Notes: a model not told the origin generated them from the letters alone. Counted from the stretch's first letter, positions 17,278-26,659 are shown. The stretch: DNA of 64,000 bases from Alteromonas sp. 1_MG-2023 (GCF_030547075.1 NZ_JAUOQH010000001.1:62001-126000), one strand, 5' to 3'. Numbers and translations: made by a program.

Positions 17278-18026
17278 TAGCTATTCTCACTTGTTTCGTG
17301 CGCTAACTTTTGCACCCAAGGACGATGCATTTCACGGCGTACAATTTCGCTGCGTAGCCTTATCGTAGTCACAGCCCCAATAAAAAACGCGAAGCCTAAT
17401 AGGCTAATTAGTAATGGCCACAACATTTCAGGCGCAATAGAAGGCTGATCAAATTTGCTGATGGTTGCACCTTGATGCAAGGTATTCCACCACTCTACGG
17501 AATAATGAATAATGGGAATATTTACCACACCGACTAACGCCATTACGCCTGCGGCTTTACCCGCTTGTTGTTTATCTTCAAAGGCACCATAGAGCGCAAT
17601 AACGCCGATATACAAAAACAACAAAATAAGTTCTGAAGTAAGGCGTGCATCCCACACCCACCAGGCGCCCCACATAGGCTTACCCCAGGCAGCACCGGTA
17701 AATAACGCAATAAAGGTCATGACTGCCCCCACTGGCGCCATGGCTATCATGCTCATATAGGCGGTTCGCCACTGCCACACCATTCCCACCAACGCTGCAA
17801 TCGCCATTGCCACATAAGTACCCATAGACAATATCGCGCTTGGCACATGAATGTAGATTATGCGAAACGAATCACCTTGTTGATAATCTTGTGGTGCAAA
17901 TGCCAGCCCCCACACCGTACCTACTGCCAAGCAGACCAACGCACTAACCCACAACCAAGGTTGCAAGGTTACGCACAATTGGTAAGCGTTTTCTGTTTTA
18001 GCGTAAGGATGTAACCACTTCCACAT
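17277..18026 (-). CDS. ccmC: Heme exporter/handling protein CcmC
   Basis: A 249-residue polytopic membrane protein. The tryptophan-rich heme-binding motif is WGAWWVWDARLTSE near residue 125, flanked by conserved histidines (YIHVPSA, IHYSVEWWNTLHQ). It attaches heme to CcmE on the periplasmic side. The open frame extends upstream to 18389, but that extension is the opposite frame of ccmB. The start chosen at 18026 (MWKWLHPYAKTE) overlaps the ccmB stop as TGATG and gives the family length (E. coli 245). Confidence 0.94.
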   Translation of the reverse strand: MWKWLHPYAKTENAYQLCVTLQPWLWVSALVCLAVGTVWGLAFAPQDYQQGDSFRIIYIHVPSAILSMGTYVAMAIAALVGMVWQWRTAYMSMIAMAPVGAVMTFIALFTGAAWGKPMWGAWWVWDARLTSELILLFLYIGVIALYGAFEDKQQAGKAAGVMALVGVVNIPIIHYSVEWWNTLHQGATISKFDQPSIAPEMLWPLLISLLGFAFFIGAVTTIRLRSEIVRREMHRPWVQKLAHETSENS

Positions 18027-18694
18027 CAGTTTTGACTCACTTTCAAAGAATAAGCTATGGCAAACGGCGCAGCGGCAGCAGCCAATAACAGCATGGCGCC
18101 AATAATAGCAAGTTGAGGATGATAAGGTAATTGCAGTGCGGCAGAATCTACAGCAGATGTGGCAAAAATCAATAACGGAATAAATACTGGGATTAAAAGC
18201 AATGCTAAAAGCAGTCCGCCCCGTGCTAACCCCACTGTTAATCCCACTGCAATAGCACCAATTAGCGACAGCAAAGGTGTGCCAATTAACAAAGTAAACA
18301 TTAATGCTATAAACATATCCATGCTTAGGTTCAAAAACATCGCGAGCAACGGCGACAATATTAACAAGGGCACGAAACTCACTAACCAATGTGCCAGTAC
18401 TTTAACCGTAGCAACGGCTGGCAATGACATGCCACTTAACGTGTATTGCTCTAATGAACCATCAATAAAATCATCACGAAAAAGCCGCTCCATCCCCAAC
18501 AAGGATGACAATATAGCTGCTATCCATATAACGCCTGGGCCAATACGTTGCAATGTTTCAGGAGAAGGGCTCACACCCAAGGGAAATAGAGTAACCACCA
18601 TTAATAAAAACATGAGGGGTTGAACCAGCTCAGCTTTTTGCTGAAACGCAATCTGCATATCACGTTTGAATATACCTAGCAGCAACGGGTTCAA
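18026..18694 (-). CDS. ccmB: Heme exporter permease CcmB
   Basis: A 222-residue membrane protein with six hydrophobic segments. It begins with a cytoplasmic LLGIFKRDMQIAFQQKAELVQP segment typical of CcmB, followed by FPLGVSP and LLGMERLFRDDFIDGSLEQ near residue 60-80. With CcmA it forms the ABC module that drives release of heme-loaded CcmE. Its start overlaps the ccmA stop by four bases. E. coli CcmB has 220 residues. Confidence 0.95.
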   Translation of the reverse strand: MNPLLLGIFKRDMQIAFQQKAELVQPLMFLLMVVTLFPLGVSPSPETLQRIGPGVIWIAAILSSLLGMERLFRDDFIDGSLEQYTLSGMSLPAVATVKVLAHWLVSFVPLLILSPLLAMFLNLSMDMFIALMFTLLIGTPLLSLIGAIAVGLTVGLARGGLLLALLLIPVFIPLLIFATSAVDSAALQLPYHPQLAIIGAMLLLAAAAAPFAIAYSLKVSQN

Positions 18695-19344
18695 AACCGG
18701 TACTCCAAATCAACACAGCGGTGTGTGCCCGCTTCAGAAGATAGTGCTTGGTGGGAAGTGGTAATAATCATGCCCCCATCAGCCACATGTTGTTTCATTT
18801 TGCGCTCAAGTAATATTACGCCAGCGGTATCAAGGGCGGTGAAAGGTTCATCTAATATCCACACCGCTGCCGGCTTAAGCCAAAGCCGACTCAGCGCAAC
18901 GCGACGTTGTTGTCCCGCAGATAAAAACCTGACCGGCACATCTTCAAGGCCAACTAAACCTAATTGTTCAAGCACTTGATAAATAGGGCTACCGAGATCA
19001 GATGCTTGGGTGAGATTTTTATTTTGAATACCGTGTTGCGCTAGCCAAAAGCGCAAGTTATCAATGGCAGACAAAGCACCATTTAATGCGCTTTTGTGGC
19101 CTAAATAAATAAGGTTTTGATAATATAATGAAGGATTGCTACTGATATTCACGCCGTCGAAAGTCACGTCACCGTGTTCGGGCGAACTCAAGCCAGTAAG
19201 GATACGCAAAAGGCTGGTTTTGCCTGCACCGTTAGGCCCACGCAAATATACTAATTCCCCTGCATTAAGATTTAACGAAAAATCGTCAAATAAAACACGA
19301 TCGCGTTTTATGCAAGTTAGTCCAGATGCACATAAACCGGACAC
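18691..19344 (-). CDS. ccmA: Heme exporter ATPase CcmA
   Basis: A 217-residue ABC ATPase. Walker A is in RGPNGAGKTSLLR near residue 35, the signature is LSAGQQRRVALSR near 142, Walker B is VWILDEPFTALD near 160, and the switch histidine is in TTSHQ near 197. It is the first gene of the ccm operon and lies divergent from the FliK-like gene. ATP hydrolysis drives holo-CcmE release from CcmC. Confidence 0.95.
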   Translation of the reverse strand: MSGLCASGLTCIKRDRVLFDDFSLNLNAGELVYLRGPNGAGKTSLLRILTGLSSPEHGDVTFDGVNISSNPSLYYQNLIYLGHKSALNGALSAIDNLRFWLAQHGIQNKNLTQASDLGSPIYQVLEQLGLVGLEDVPVRFLSAGQQRRVALSRLWLKPAAVWILDEPFTALDTAGVILLERKMKQHVADGGMIITTSHQALSSEAGTHRCVDLEYRF

Positions 19345-19494
19345 GCACGCTCCTTTACTATTGACTGTTCAAAACCGGCGTAGTTTATCACAGTAAGATT
19401 CTTTCGCAGTCGCGAATTATGATTAAATATGATTTACTTCAATCACAAACGCGGTGATATGCCTTACTTATTACCTATACTTCTTATAACCGAT

Positions 19495-19521
19495 TAAACT
19501 CGTCGCTCACCTTGCCGATAA
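19495..19521 (+). promoter_or_regulatory. Sigma-28 (FliA) promoter of the FliK-like gene
   Basis: TAAA at 19495-19498, a spacer of exactly 15 bases, and GCCGATAA at 19514-19521 match the enterobacterial FliA consensus exactly. The expected transcription start is about 6-8 bases downstream, at or next to the ATG at 19529. Confidence 0.85.
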
Positions 19522-19528
19522 GCTCGTT

Positions 19529-22036
19529 ATGACATCACAGTTAAGCGCATTGCTTTCAAATATTACTCAGAATGCTTCAGGGTCGAAATCGTCGGCAGCA
19601 TCTGTGCTGAATAATTTATCCCAAGCTGCTGCGCTTGATACCGCCGCGAAGGTAACCGTGGCCCGATTGCCTGAACAGATCCTTGCTATTCAAACGCAAG
19701 GGCAACCGGCAACACAAGTTTCACTTTTGAAAAGCGCAGATTTACTGCCGCCACAGCGCCCTCAATTAACCTCTTTCAGCCAAGGTGGAGTAACTCAAGC
19801 TGCCCTTATTAGCACTGAAACAGGGATGAGTACCAGTCAAATTACGGCGATGCAGCTTAAAACTCTTTCACTTTCGTTAGCGACCATGCTGGCATCTATG
19901 CCGACACCACAACAGAACATGCGCATTAATGTGCAGGCAACTGTTACGCAATTAACGAATAATCAACTGAGTCTATCGCTAGCAGATGGTCAGCAGTTAA
20001 ATTTACAACTAAAGCCTGACGCCGCAGCGCAATTAAGTAGCGATATCAAAAACAATGGCAAGCTGGTTTCATTGTCACTTAATCAAGTGCCTGGTGATAC
20101 GGGTAAATTGGCAGTTGCAATAACGTCATCGAAACAAACAAACTTGGCGGCACAATCAGCAGCTTCCACTTTACAAGCCGCTCTATTATCGATAACAGAT
20201 AGCAAAGTTTCGTCTGTCATCACCAATACATTGCGCTCCCAAGGTATCGCTTTCGGACATGGCAACCTAGGCAACGCTAATGTGCCAGATACAATTGCTA
20301 AGCAACTTCCGAATATTCAAACACAAAATACTTTGCAGCAAGTATCTATGCTCAGCCTTAAGGGCAATACACTAACATCGTATTCCGCTGCCAGTCAGGC
20401 AGTATTGAAGTTCCCTTCACCTGAAGGTGGTGCTGTCATTCCAAGGGCTTCAGAGCAACTTGCCGCCAAACTTAGTGCTTCAGCTATTCCTGTGGGAGCT
20501 ATAGTTGAAAGAGGGGTTGGAAAAGGGGCTGGAAGTAATTCCGTTGTGACGGATGCCACAGCGAAAATTTCGGTAAATGGTAGTGACGATTTAGTTCAAC
20601 GAGCAAAAGCAGATAATGCTAATCAAGCGTCTAGTTCTCTATCAATTAAGTCATCGCCGGATTTAACCACCGCGTTAGATAGCAAAGGTGCTTCGATACA
20701 AGGGACTGATGTCCACAAAGCTATCATTACTTTATCTCGTGCATTACTTAGTCAGACAGGCTCTACCCAACAAGCGCTAACACAGTTAACGGCAATACTT
20801 AACGGGACTGTCGAAGGCAGCGATAAAACCACTGCTGTATTAAGTCAAATAGCTAAGCAAATTACGGGAATAAATAGCAACGCATTACCCAGTGCTAGGC
20901 CGTTAATTACCCCCCAAATACCCAATGCCACTACTACATCTACCTCACCTAATTCGAGCCTAGAGAGTAATGCGTCCACAAATGACAATACTGCTAGCTT
21001 AAAAACGGCCGCTGGAGATATAAATACAGGTAGCGCTGATACCAGTTTGCGTAAAAGTATTTCTCAACTGATTGCTTTGCTTGGTGGCTCTGGGAGCAGC
21101 ATTCGTGGAAATGCCCCGCAGAGCAAAGACCCCCTGGGCAACAATATCGGTTCCCCGTCGAATACGGCCCCTTCGAGTGATAGAGCAGCAACTCAAGTAA
21201 CTAATTTACAGGATGGAGACAAAGACGGTTTAGAGGCAAAGCCCTCAACGCCAAATACCCCACAAAATACCCAGGCGACTCAACATAACGCCGATGCATC
21301 TATAGCTTCGCGCATTCATGCTTTAGTTAACTCCCCCGCTATCGCGGTAACGCCGTTATCATTGACGTCCCCTATTGCCGCTTCAAATTTTGTACAGGGT
21401 TTAGTGGCATTATTACAACTATCATTAGCAGGCCGAGCACTATCAAGACAGCCATCTCTTAAAGCTCAAATTGATTCACCGGACAGTATTATAAGTAAAA
21501 CGATAACTAATGCATCTGGCACTGCCCCTTCTAGCCGTGTTGCGCAAGATGTTGCTAATCTTGATAGTCGCACAAATTTACTGGCCAATTTAAAAACTTT
21601 ATTGGCAAACCACCAACACAGTAAAGTGGCTCAAGCTGAAACTCGGGCTCAAGGGCAAGATAGTTTTTTCTATGCATTACCTTCTGTGTCTCAACATTAC
21701 GCACCGGCTGAACTTTTAGTGCAAAGAGAGCCTGACCGACAACATGAAAAAGAGGGTAAAGCTGGTGGTCGACGTTTATGGAATGTCACCATGAAACTAG
21801 ATATTGGTGATGCGGGCCAATTACTCGCCAAATCCAAAATAGACACCGATACCATCACTATTGACCTTTATACTTCCAACGAAACTGTACTGACTCGGGT
21901 TGCTGATACCTTGCCTTTTCTAGAGCGCCGATTAGCTGATTTAGGTCTTAATATAGAGAAAATGAGTTTCCAGCGGGGCCATATACCTGAAACACTGAAT
22001 AAACGGCCACATCAAATTTTTGAGACCAGAGTATGA
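19529..22036 (+). CDS. FliK-like flagellar hook-length control protein
   Basis: An 835-residue protein, mostly low-complexity sequence rich in Ser, Thr, Asn, Gln and Ala (about residues 130-640). A folded C-terminal domain (about 730-830) has LWNVTMKLDIGDAGQL, FLERRLADLGLNIE and FQRGHIP and resembles the FliK/FlhB-binding C-terminal domain. Such proteins measure hook length and switch export specificity by touching FlhB. It is far longer than E. coli FliK (375). A sigma-28 promoter ends eight bases before the ATG, so the mRNA may be nearly leaderless; no Shine-Dalgarno sequence is visible. The stop overlaps the next gene (ATGA), which encodes a FlhB-C paralogue and supports the call. Confidence 0.75.
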   Translation: MTSQLSALLSNITQNASGSKSSAASVLNNLSQAAALDTAAKVTVARLPEQILAIQTQGQPATQVSLLKSADLLPPQRPQLTSFSQGGVTQAALISTETGMSTSQITAMQLKTLSLSLATMLASMPTPQQNMRINVQATVTQLTNNQLSLSLADGQQLNLQLKPDAAAQLSSDIKNNGKLVSLSLNQVPGDTGKLAVAITSSKQTNLAAQSAASTLQAALLSITDSKVSSVITNTLRSQGIAFGHGNLGNANVPDTIAKQLPNIQTQNTLQQVSMLSLKGNTLTSYSAASQAVLKFPSPEGGAVIPRASEQLAAKLSASAIPVGAIVERGVGKGAGSNSVVTDATAKISVNGSDDLVQRAKADNANQASSSLSIKSSPDLTTALDSKGASIQGTDVHKAIITLSRALLSQTGSTQQALTQLTAILNGTVEGSDKTTAVLSQIAKQITGINSNALPSARPLITPQIPNATTTSTSPNSSLESNASTNDNTASLKTAAGDINTGSADTSLRKSISQLIALLGGSGSSIRGNAPQSKDPLGNNIGSPSNTAPSSDRAATQVTNLQDGDKDGLEAKPSTPNTPQNTQATQHNADASIASRIHALVNSPAIAVTPLSLTSPIAASNFVQGLVALLQLSLAGRALSRQPSLKAQIDSPDSIISKTITNASGTAPSSRVAQDVANLDSRTNLLANLKTLLANHQHSKVAQAETRAQGQDSFFYALPSVSQHYAPAELLVQREPDRQHEKEGKAGGRRLWNVTMKLDIGDAGQLLAKSKIDTDTITIDLYTSNETVLTRVADTLPFLERRLADLGLNIEKMSFQRGHIPETLNKRPHQIFETRV

Positions 22037-22344
22037 GTGAAAAAGCGAAACGTGCTATTGGTTTAAAATACGATGGTGGAGACAAAAAAACAGCGCCGAA
22101 AGTGGTAGCGAAAGGCTACGGCGACCTTGCAGAAGCTATTATTGCCATGGCTGAAGAGTCAGGTATTCTTATTCATGAAGACCCCTATCTTAGCGAAGTG
22201 CTTAGCACCTTAGATTTAGGGCAGGATATACCTGAATCGTTATATTTTGTTATTGCAGAACTACTGGCGTATTCCTATGTTCTTCAAGGAAAAATTCCGC
22301 CTGGGTGGGAAGGTGTGGTTAAGAATATAAATTATGAAGTATAA
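22033..22344 (+). CDS. FlhB-like C-terminal-domain protein (FhlB/FlhX type)
   Basis: A 103-residue soluble protein matching only the cytoplasmic C-terminal domain of FlhB: AIGLKYDGGDKKTAPKVVAKG, IIAMAEESGILIHEDPYLSEVL and IPESLYFVIAELLAYSYVL. There are no transmembrane segments, and the NPTH autocleavage motif that normally precedes this region is absent. Such proteins can stand in for the cleaved FlhB C-domain in export switching. It is coupled to the FliK-like gene by a 4-nt overlap. Confidence 0.9.
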   Translation: MSEKAKRAIGLKYDGGDKKTAPKVVAKGYGDLAEAIIAMAEESGILIHEDPYLSEVLSTLDLGQDIPESLYFVIAELLAYSYVLQGKIPPGWEGVVKNINYEV

Positions 22345-22380
22345 AAAGCAGCAACGTTAAACTTCTCAACATTGCTGCTT
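22341..22380 (-). terminator. Terminator of the NatAB-type ABC transporter operon
   Basis: AAGCAGCAA (22346-22354) pairs with TTGCTGCTT (22372-22380) with further partial pairing inside. The T run (complement of AAAAA at 22343-22347) follows on the minus strand only, so it serves the leftward ABC operon. It overlaps the end of the FlhB-like gene. Confidence 0.75.
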
Positions 22381-22408
22381 ATGAAATTTGTACAGTGGAT
22401 CTATCATT

Positions 22409-23605
22409 TTACCTAAATAGTACTTTCTCTTTATTAAACCAATATACACAAAATGCAATGAGTGCTGCTGCGATGGCTACTGTAGATGTAAATATGCCGA
22501 ACAAGGCAAAGTAATCCATAGTGCCTTTAAATAACTCTTTCATCGCTAGTGCAACATTGGTAAGTGGCACCCAAATCCAACCACCTTCTAACTTAACCCC
22601 TGGCATCATGGCAATCAGCACAGGGAAAATCACCACCATAATCAGCGCGCCCATGTAGCTTTGTGCTTCTTTGAATGAGCGAGCATAAATAGAAAGTGAC
22701 AATAAGACCGCGGCAAATATAGCCACTACTGGTATTAGCATTAAAAAGATAAGTACAAAATCAATAATGCCGATCATCGCCATTACCTCTGCCACAAACT
22801 CAATCGCCATTCCTTGAGATAAAACAATACCCCATATGGCCATGGAAGATACGGTGATAAGTGCGGTAATTAGGCCCGCAACACCAATGGTGAAGAATTT
22901 ACCCAATACAAGCTTGTAACGCTCCATTGGCGATATCAATAATGTCTCTAGCGTACCCCGCTCTTTTTCACCCGCACCTAAGTCTGATGCTGGTGCCATA
23001 GCACCTTGTAGGCATAAAATGAAAATAAAATAAGGTAATAGCCCGCCTAAACGCTCGCCCCATACTTCACGATCATCCGCTATATTTTCTTTTTCAATGA
23101 CAATTGGCGCCAATAATGCTTTTTGCTGATTCTCGTCTAAACCCAGTTTGGCAAAGGCTGACTTTTGAAATTCGTCGGTGTGAATATCGACAATTTCAGA
23201 GACTCTCCCTACTACTTTATTTAAACCAGCATCATTTAAATACAATTGCAGCTTATGCTGTCCAGAAGCGAGCACATCGCTGTTGAAGCTTTCAGGGATG
23301 ACTAAAACAAAATCAACGGTTTCATCTTTAATGAGCTTGGCGTAGTTTACTTCATCTTGAATATCCACCACTGTAAATTTATTGGTTTCACTAGCGAATT
23401 GCTTCGACATCTCTGGTGCATATTGCTCGCCCACAATGGCATATTTCAATACTACGTTTTCGGCTTTTTCAGTGGCGGAATTCATGAAAAACATGGCTAC
23501 ACCAAAAATTAATGGGAAAAGCAGCAAGGGCAATACAATCATAAAAATAATGGTTTTGCGGTCACGCAATAACTCTTTGAATTCCTTTTTAAAGATTAAC
23601 CACAT
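22409..23605 (-). CDS. natB: ABC-2 type transporter permease, NatB-like
   Basis: A 398-residue membrane protein of the ABC-2/NatB type. One transmembrane helix lies near residues 20-40, a large extracytoplasmic domain covers about 45-170, and a cluster of about five helices fills the C-terminal half. DLGAGEKERGTLETLLISPMERYKLVLGK near residues 207-235 is the typical ABC-2 cytoplasmic motif (key part EKERGTLETLL). It pairs with the ATPase encoded upstream, whose gene it overlaps by 17 bases. Sodium efflux is the known role of Bacillus NatAB; the substrate here is not known. Confidence 0.82.
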   Translation of the reverse strand: MWLIFKKEFKELLRDRKTIIFMIVLPLLLFPLIFGVAMFFMNSATEKAENVVLKYAIVGEQYAPEMSKQFASETNKFTVVDIQDEVNYAKLIKDETVDFVLVIPESFNSDVLASGQHKLQLYLNDAGLNKVVGRVSEIVDIHTDEFQKSAFAKLGLDENQQKALLAPIVIEKENIADDREVWGERLGGLLPYFIFILCLQGAMAPASDLGAGEKERGTLETLLISPMERYKLVLGKFFTIGVAGLITALITVSSMAIWGIVLSQGMAIEFVAEVMAMIGIIDFVLIFLMLIPVVAIFAAVLLSLSIYARSFKEAQSYMGALIMVVIFPVLIAMMPGVKLEGGWIWVPLTNVALAMKELFKGTMDYFALFGIFTSTVAIAAALIAFCVYWFNKEKVLFR

Positions 23606-24395
23606 TGCCTACCGCCCCTGTATCTAATTTTAATGTTTGTAAGAAACTTTTATGCATTTTTCCGCCCGATAGCGCACTAAAGGCGGCAAGGGAATCATTG
23701 AAAACTGTTTCGCCTTGATTAATCACCGTTACTCGGTCGCAAAGCATTTGAACTTCATCTAAATGATGGGTAGAAAAAATAACTGGGGTTCCCTTGTCTT
23801 TAAGTCGTTGGATAAAGTCCATGACTGTAGACGTAGCCATAATATCTAAACCAGTGGTAGGCTCATCAAGCACTACCAAGGAAGGTTCGTGGATAACAGC
23901 GCGGGCAATGGCTGTTTTTTGTTTCATGCCAGATGAAAAATTTTCTGCGCGTCTGTCCAAAAAACTCTGCATATCAAGCAAGTCAGCCATTTCTTCGATT
24001 CGTGCTGATATTGTCGATTTATTAATGCCATGCAGTTCGCCAAAATAAGCAATATTTTCTCGCCCAGTCAGCCTGCCATACAAGCCGGTTGAGCTAGACA
24101 GAAAGCCTATTTTTTTACGCGCAATAATTGGGTTGGCTAGCACATCTTCACCATCAATGACCACGGTACCGCTATCTGGTTTAAGTGCTGTTGAAAGCAT
24201 GCGTAAGGTCGTGGTTTTTCCTGCACCGTTTGGCCCTAGTAAACCAAGAACTTCTCCCTGACCACATGAAAACGAAACATCTTTCACTGACTGAAAGTAG
24301 CGCCCTTTTAATCGTGGATCCTTTTTCTCTTGCTCACTTAGCTTTTTGGGGTTTTCCACCTCGAAGCGTTTAGCAAGACTAGATATTTCAATCAT
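23589..24395 (-). CDS. natA: ABC transporter ATPase, NatA-like
   Basis: A 268-residue ABC ATPase with Walker A GPNGAGKTT near residue 53, signature FSSGMKQK near 150, Walker B LVVLDEPTTGLD near 168 and switch histidine in STHH near 200. An insertion of about 20 charged residues sits near the N-terminus (KKLSEQEKKDPRLKGRY). A good AAGGGA-type ribosome-binding site precedes the ATG. It forms an exporter with the downstream permease; substrate unknown. It lies where recX often follows recA in other gammaproteobacteria. Confidence 0.86.
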   Translation of the reverse strand: MIEISSLAKRFEVENPKKLSEQEKKDPRLKGRYFQSVKDVSFSCGQGEVLGLLGPNGAGKTTTLRMLSTALKPDSGTVVIDGEDVLANPIIARKKIGFLSSSTGLYGRLTGRENIAYFGELHGINKSTISARIEEMADLLDMQSFLDRRAENFSSGMKQKTAIARAVIHEPSLVVLDEPTTGLDIMATSTVMDFIQRLKDKGTPVIFSTHHLDEVQMLCDRVTVINQGETVFNDSLAAFSALSGGKMHKSFLQTLKLDTGAVGNVVNL

Positions 24396-24541
24396 ATCCC
24401 TTCCCTTTTTTTATTATTTAAATCGAATGCTTACCGTACTAGTCTTTGCCTTTCTATTTTTATTACAGCTTTACTGTTTTTTTATTTTAATTCAATGCAG
24501 AGTATGGAATTAAAGTGTTAAGAAGTATGTTTTTCGAGCAC

Positions 24542-24569
24542 AAAAAAGCCCACCAAATGGCGGGCTTTT
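24542..24569 (-). terminator. recA terminator
   Basis: On the minus strand AAAAGCCCGCC and GGTGGGCTTTTTT form a stem with one G-U pair and a 4-nt loop, followed by a T run. It starts about 50 bases after the recA stop. Confidence 0.85.
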
Positions 24570-24615
24570 AAATAACACGATTCTCGACTATCTATTACAG
24601 ATAGTACGTTGCGAG

Positions 24616-25656
24616 TTACTGCTGAGCATCATCTTCTGCAGCAGGTACTTCTTCTACTTTCACAGTTTTAGGTAAAAGTAGCTCAGCGCGAATTTGTTTT
24701 TCAATTTCATCGGCAATAGCTGGGTTTTCTTTCAAGAACTTCATTACGTTCGCTTTACCCTGACCAATACGGTCGCCTTTATAGCTGTACCAAGCACCGG
24801 CTTTATCAACTAATTTCTGCTTAACACCTAAGTCGATAAGTTCAGCTTCTTTACTGATACCTTCGCCATAGCGAATCATGAATTCAGCTTGCCTAAATGG
24901 TGGTGCCACTTTGTTCTTCACAACTTTAACGCGAGTTTCGTTACCTACAACCTCGTCGCCTTCTTTAACCGCGCCAATACGACGGATATCTAGACGAACA
25001 GAAGAGTAGAACTTAAGTGCATTACCACCTGTAGTTGTTTCTGGGCTTCCAAACATTACACCAATTTTCATACGAATTTGGTTAATGAAGATACACAAGG
25101 TGTTTGAACGCTTGATGTTACCGGTAAGTTTACGCAATGCTTGCGACATTAATCGCGCTTGTAACCCAACGTGTGAATCACCCATGTCCCCTTCAATTTC
25201 TGCTTTTGGCGTAAGGGCAGCAACCGAGTCAACGATAACTACATCAACACCGCCAGAGCGAACCAGCATGTCACAAATTTCAAGCGCTTGTTCACCCGTA
25301 TCAGGCTGAGATACTAAAAGTTCATCAATATTAACACCAAGTTTTGATGCATAAATTGGGTCTAACGCGTGCTCAGCATCTACGAAGGCACAGGTTTTAC
25401 CTTTCTTCTGAGCTTCTGCAATTACCTGCAAGGTAAGTGTTGTTTTACCCGATGCTTCAGGTCCGTAAATTTCTACCACACGGCCGCATGGCAAACCGCC
25501 TATGCCTAAAGCGATATCAATGGTTAGTGAACCTGTAGAGATAGCCTCAATGTCCATCGCTTGGTTGTCGCCTAAACGCATAATTGCGCCTTTGCCGAAC
25601 TGCTTTTCAATTTGCCCAAGTGCGGCACTTAAAGCTTTAGATCTGTTATCGTCCAC
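24616..25656 (-). CDS. recA: Recombinase A
   Basis: A 346-residue RecA. Walker A is GPEASGKTT (residues 65-73), and the L2 region contains [17 protein letters not shown]. The N-terminal part begins [20 protein letters not shown], nearly as in E. coli, and the C-terminal tail is acidic ([12 protein letters not shown]). It forms filaments on single-stranded DNA for strand exchange and for LexA self-cleavage. It follows pncC on the same strand, as in E. coli, but no recX follows. A LexA box lies inside its promoter about 160 bases upstream. Confidence 0.98.
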   Translation of the reverse strand: MDDNRSKALSAALGQIEKQFGKGAIMRLGDNQAMDIEAISTGSLTIDIALGIGGLPCGRVVEIYGPEASGKTTLTLQVIAEAQKKGKTCAFVDAEHALDPIYASKLGVNIDELLVSQPDTGEQALEICDMLVRSGGVDVVIVDSVAALTPKAEIEGDMGDSHVGLQARLMSQALRKLTGNIKRSNTLCIFINQIRMKIGVMFGSPETTTGGNALKFYSSVRLDIRRIGAVKEGDEVVGNETRVKVVKNKVAPPFRQAEFMIRYGEGISKEAELIDLGVKQKLVDKAGAWYSYKGDRIGQGKANVMKFLKENPAIADEIEKQIRAELLLPKTVKVEEVPAAEDDAQQ

Positions 25657-25814
25657 GTCAATATCCTCTAGGATTAGCGGTTAAATTCTATAGTTGGTGA
25701 TGTCTTGGTTGAAGCTGCCTTTGCTATCTTTACTAATAGTAAAATTCATTAGTACTGCTAACATTCATTGCATCAACATTTGCTTACCGACACCTTACCA
25801 AGTGTTGCGTGCAT

Positions 25815-25842
25815 TCTATACTGTACAAGCATACAGTTTCAA
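25815..25842 (-). promoter_or_regulatory. recA promoter with LexA (SOS) box
   Basis: On the minus strand TTGAAA (-35, 25837-25842) and TATAGA (-10, 25815-25820) are 16 bases apart. The spacer is exactly the SOS operator CTG-N10-CAG (25821-25836), whose arms read CTGTA and TACAG. LexA would therefore cover the RNA polymerase site. The predicted leader is about 150 nt. Confidence 0.88.
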
Positions 25843-25906
25843 CCTGAGTTTTCATTTTATTTTGCTTATTGGGGTCTGATTGGATACTTCTTGGCTGATC
25901 GTCGAA

Positions 25907-26395
25907 TCAGTCAGCCAACATCGCCAACAAATGCGTAATCGCAAATTCTATCGCATGCAGGCGAACGGCCTCCCGGTCTCCAGCAAAAACCTGTTTAATG
26001 TTTTCTGTCTTTTCACCGCAGATAAACCCAAACCAAACCGTACCCACGGGCTTTTCATCGCTGCCGCCGCCTGGGCCTGCAATACCGCTTACGGTGACCA
26101 CGACATTCGCGCCGCTCTTGTGCTTAACCCCCGCCGCCATCTCTTCAACGGTCTGCATCGACACCGCACCATGCGCATTCAGGGTTTCTGGCTTTACAGC
26201 TAATTCACGCATTTTAGCGTCGTTTGAATACGTCACCCAACTTTGATTGAACCAGTCCGAACTGCCAGCAATACTGGTAAAGGCGAACGCAATTCCGCCC
26301 CCTGTGCAAGATTCTGCGCTTGAAACCGTCCAGCCTTTACGGCGAAGGGCATTACCTAACGCAGTCACCATCTCTGTTGTATTGTCAGATACCAT
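25907..26395 (-). CDS. pncC: Nicotinamide-nucleotide amidase PncC (CinA C-terminal family)
   Basis: A 162-residue single-domain CinA-C protein. Motifs are SSAESCTGGGIAFAFT near residue 24-40, SNDAKMRELAV near 70 and VSGIAGPGGGSDEKPVGTVWFG near 107-128 (core GIAGPGGG). The enzyme converts nicotinamide mononucleotide to nicotinate mononucleotide and ammonia in NAD recycling. Its location directly upstream of recA is a conserved gammaproteobacterial arrangement. It lies divergent from mutS. Confidence 0.93.
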   Translation of the reverse strand: MVSDNTTEMVTALGNALRRKGWTVSSAESCTGGGIAFAFTSIAGSSDWFNQSWVTYSNDAKMRELAVKPETLNAHGAVSMQTVEEMAAGVKHKSGANVVVTVSGIAGPGGGSDEKPVGTVWFGFICGEKTENIKQVFAGDREAVRLHAIEFAITHLLAMLAD

Positions 26396-26590
26396 GAATG
26401 TCCTTTTATCGCTATCGGCGCTGTTAACAGCTTTGGCCGTGAGGCGTTAAACTGTGCAGATGTGCTTACAAGTGTGAGCTATCAATCTATTAATGCAATC
26501 ACGAAATGGTTGAAAATTTCGTACTCATATCAATAATACACAGCAAACGTAAAAAGCGGTTATTTTAGCATCCCTGCTCTTTTAATCACT

Positions 26591-26617
26591 CTTCTGTTAA
26601 TAATTCTTCTGTTAATA
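26591..26617 (+). repeat. Short direct repeat upstream of mutS
   Basis: CTTCTGTTAATA occurs at 26591-26602 and again at 26606-26617, a 15-base period in the mutS-pncC intergenic region. The rest of this 274-base gap shows nothing I can assign. Confidence 0.8.
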
Positions 26618-26659
26618 TAACAAATTGAGTTATCGCAAGTATCAGCAATAAAAAAGCAC

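Noticed and set aside
18027..18389. N-terminal extension of the ccmC frame (121 codons)
   Set aside because: It lies wholly inside ccmB in another frame and is rich in Cys and Tyr without family match. The ATG at 18026 gives normal CcmC length and the usual TGATG overlap.
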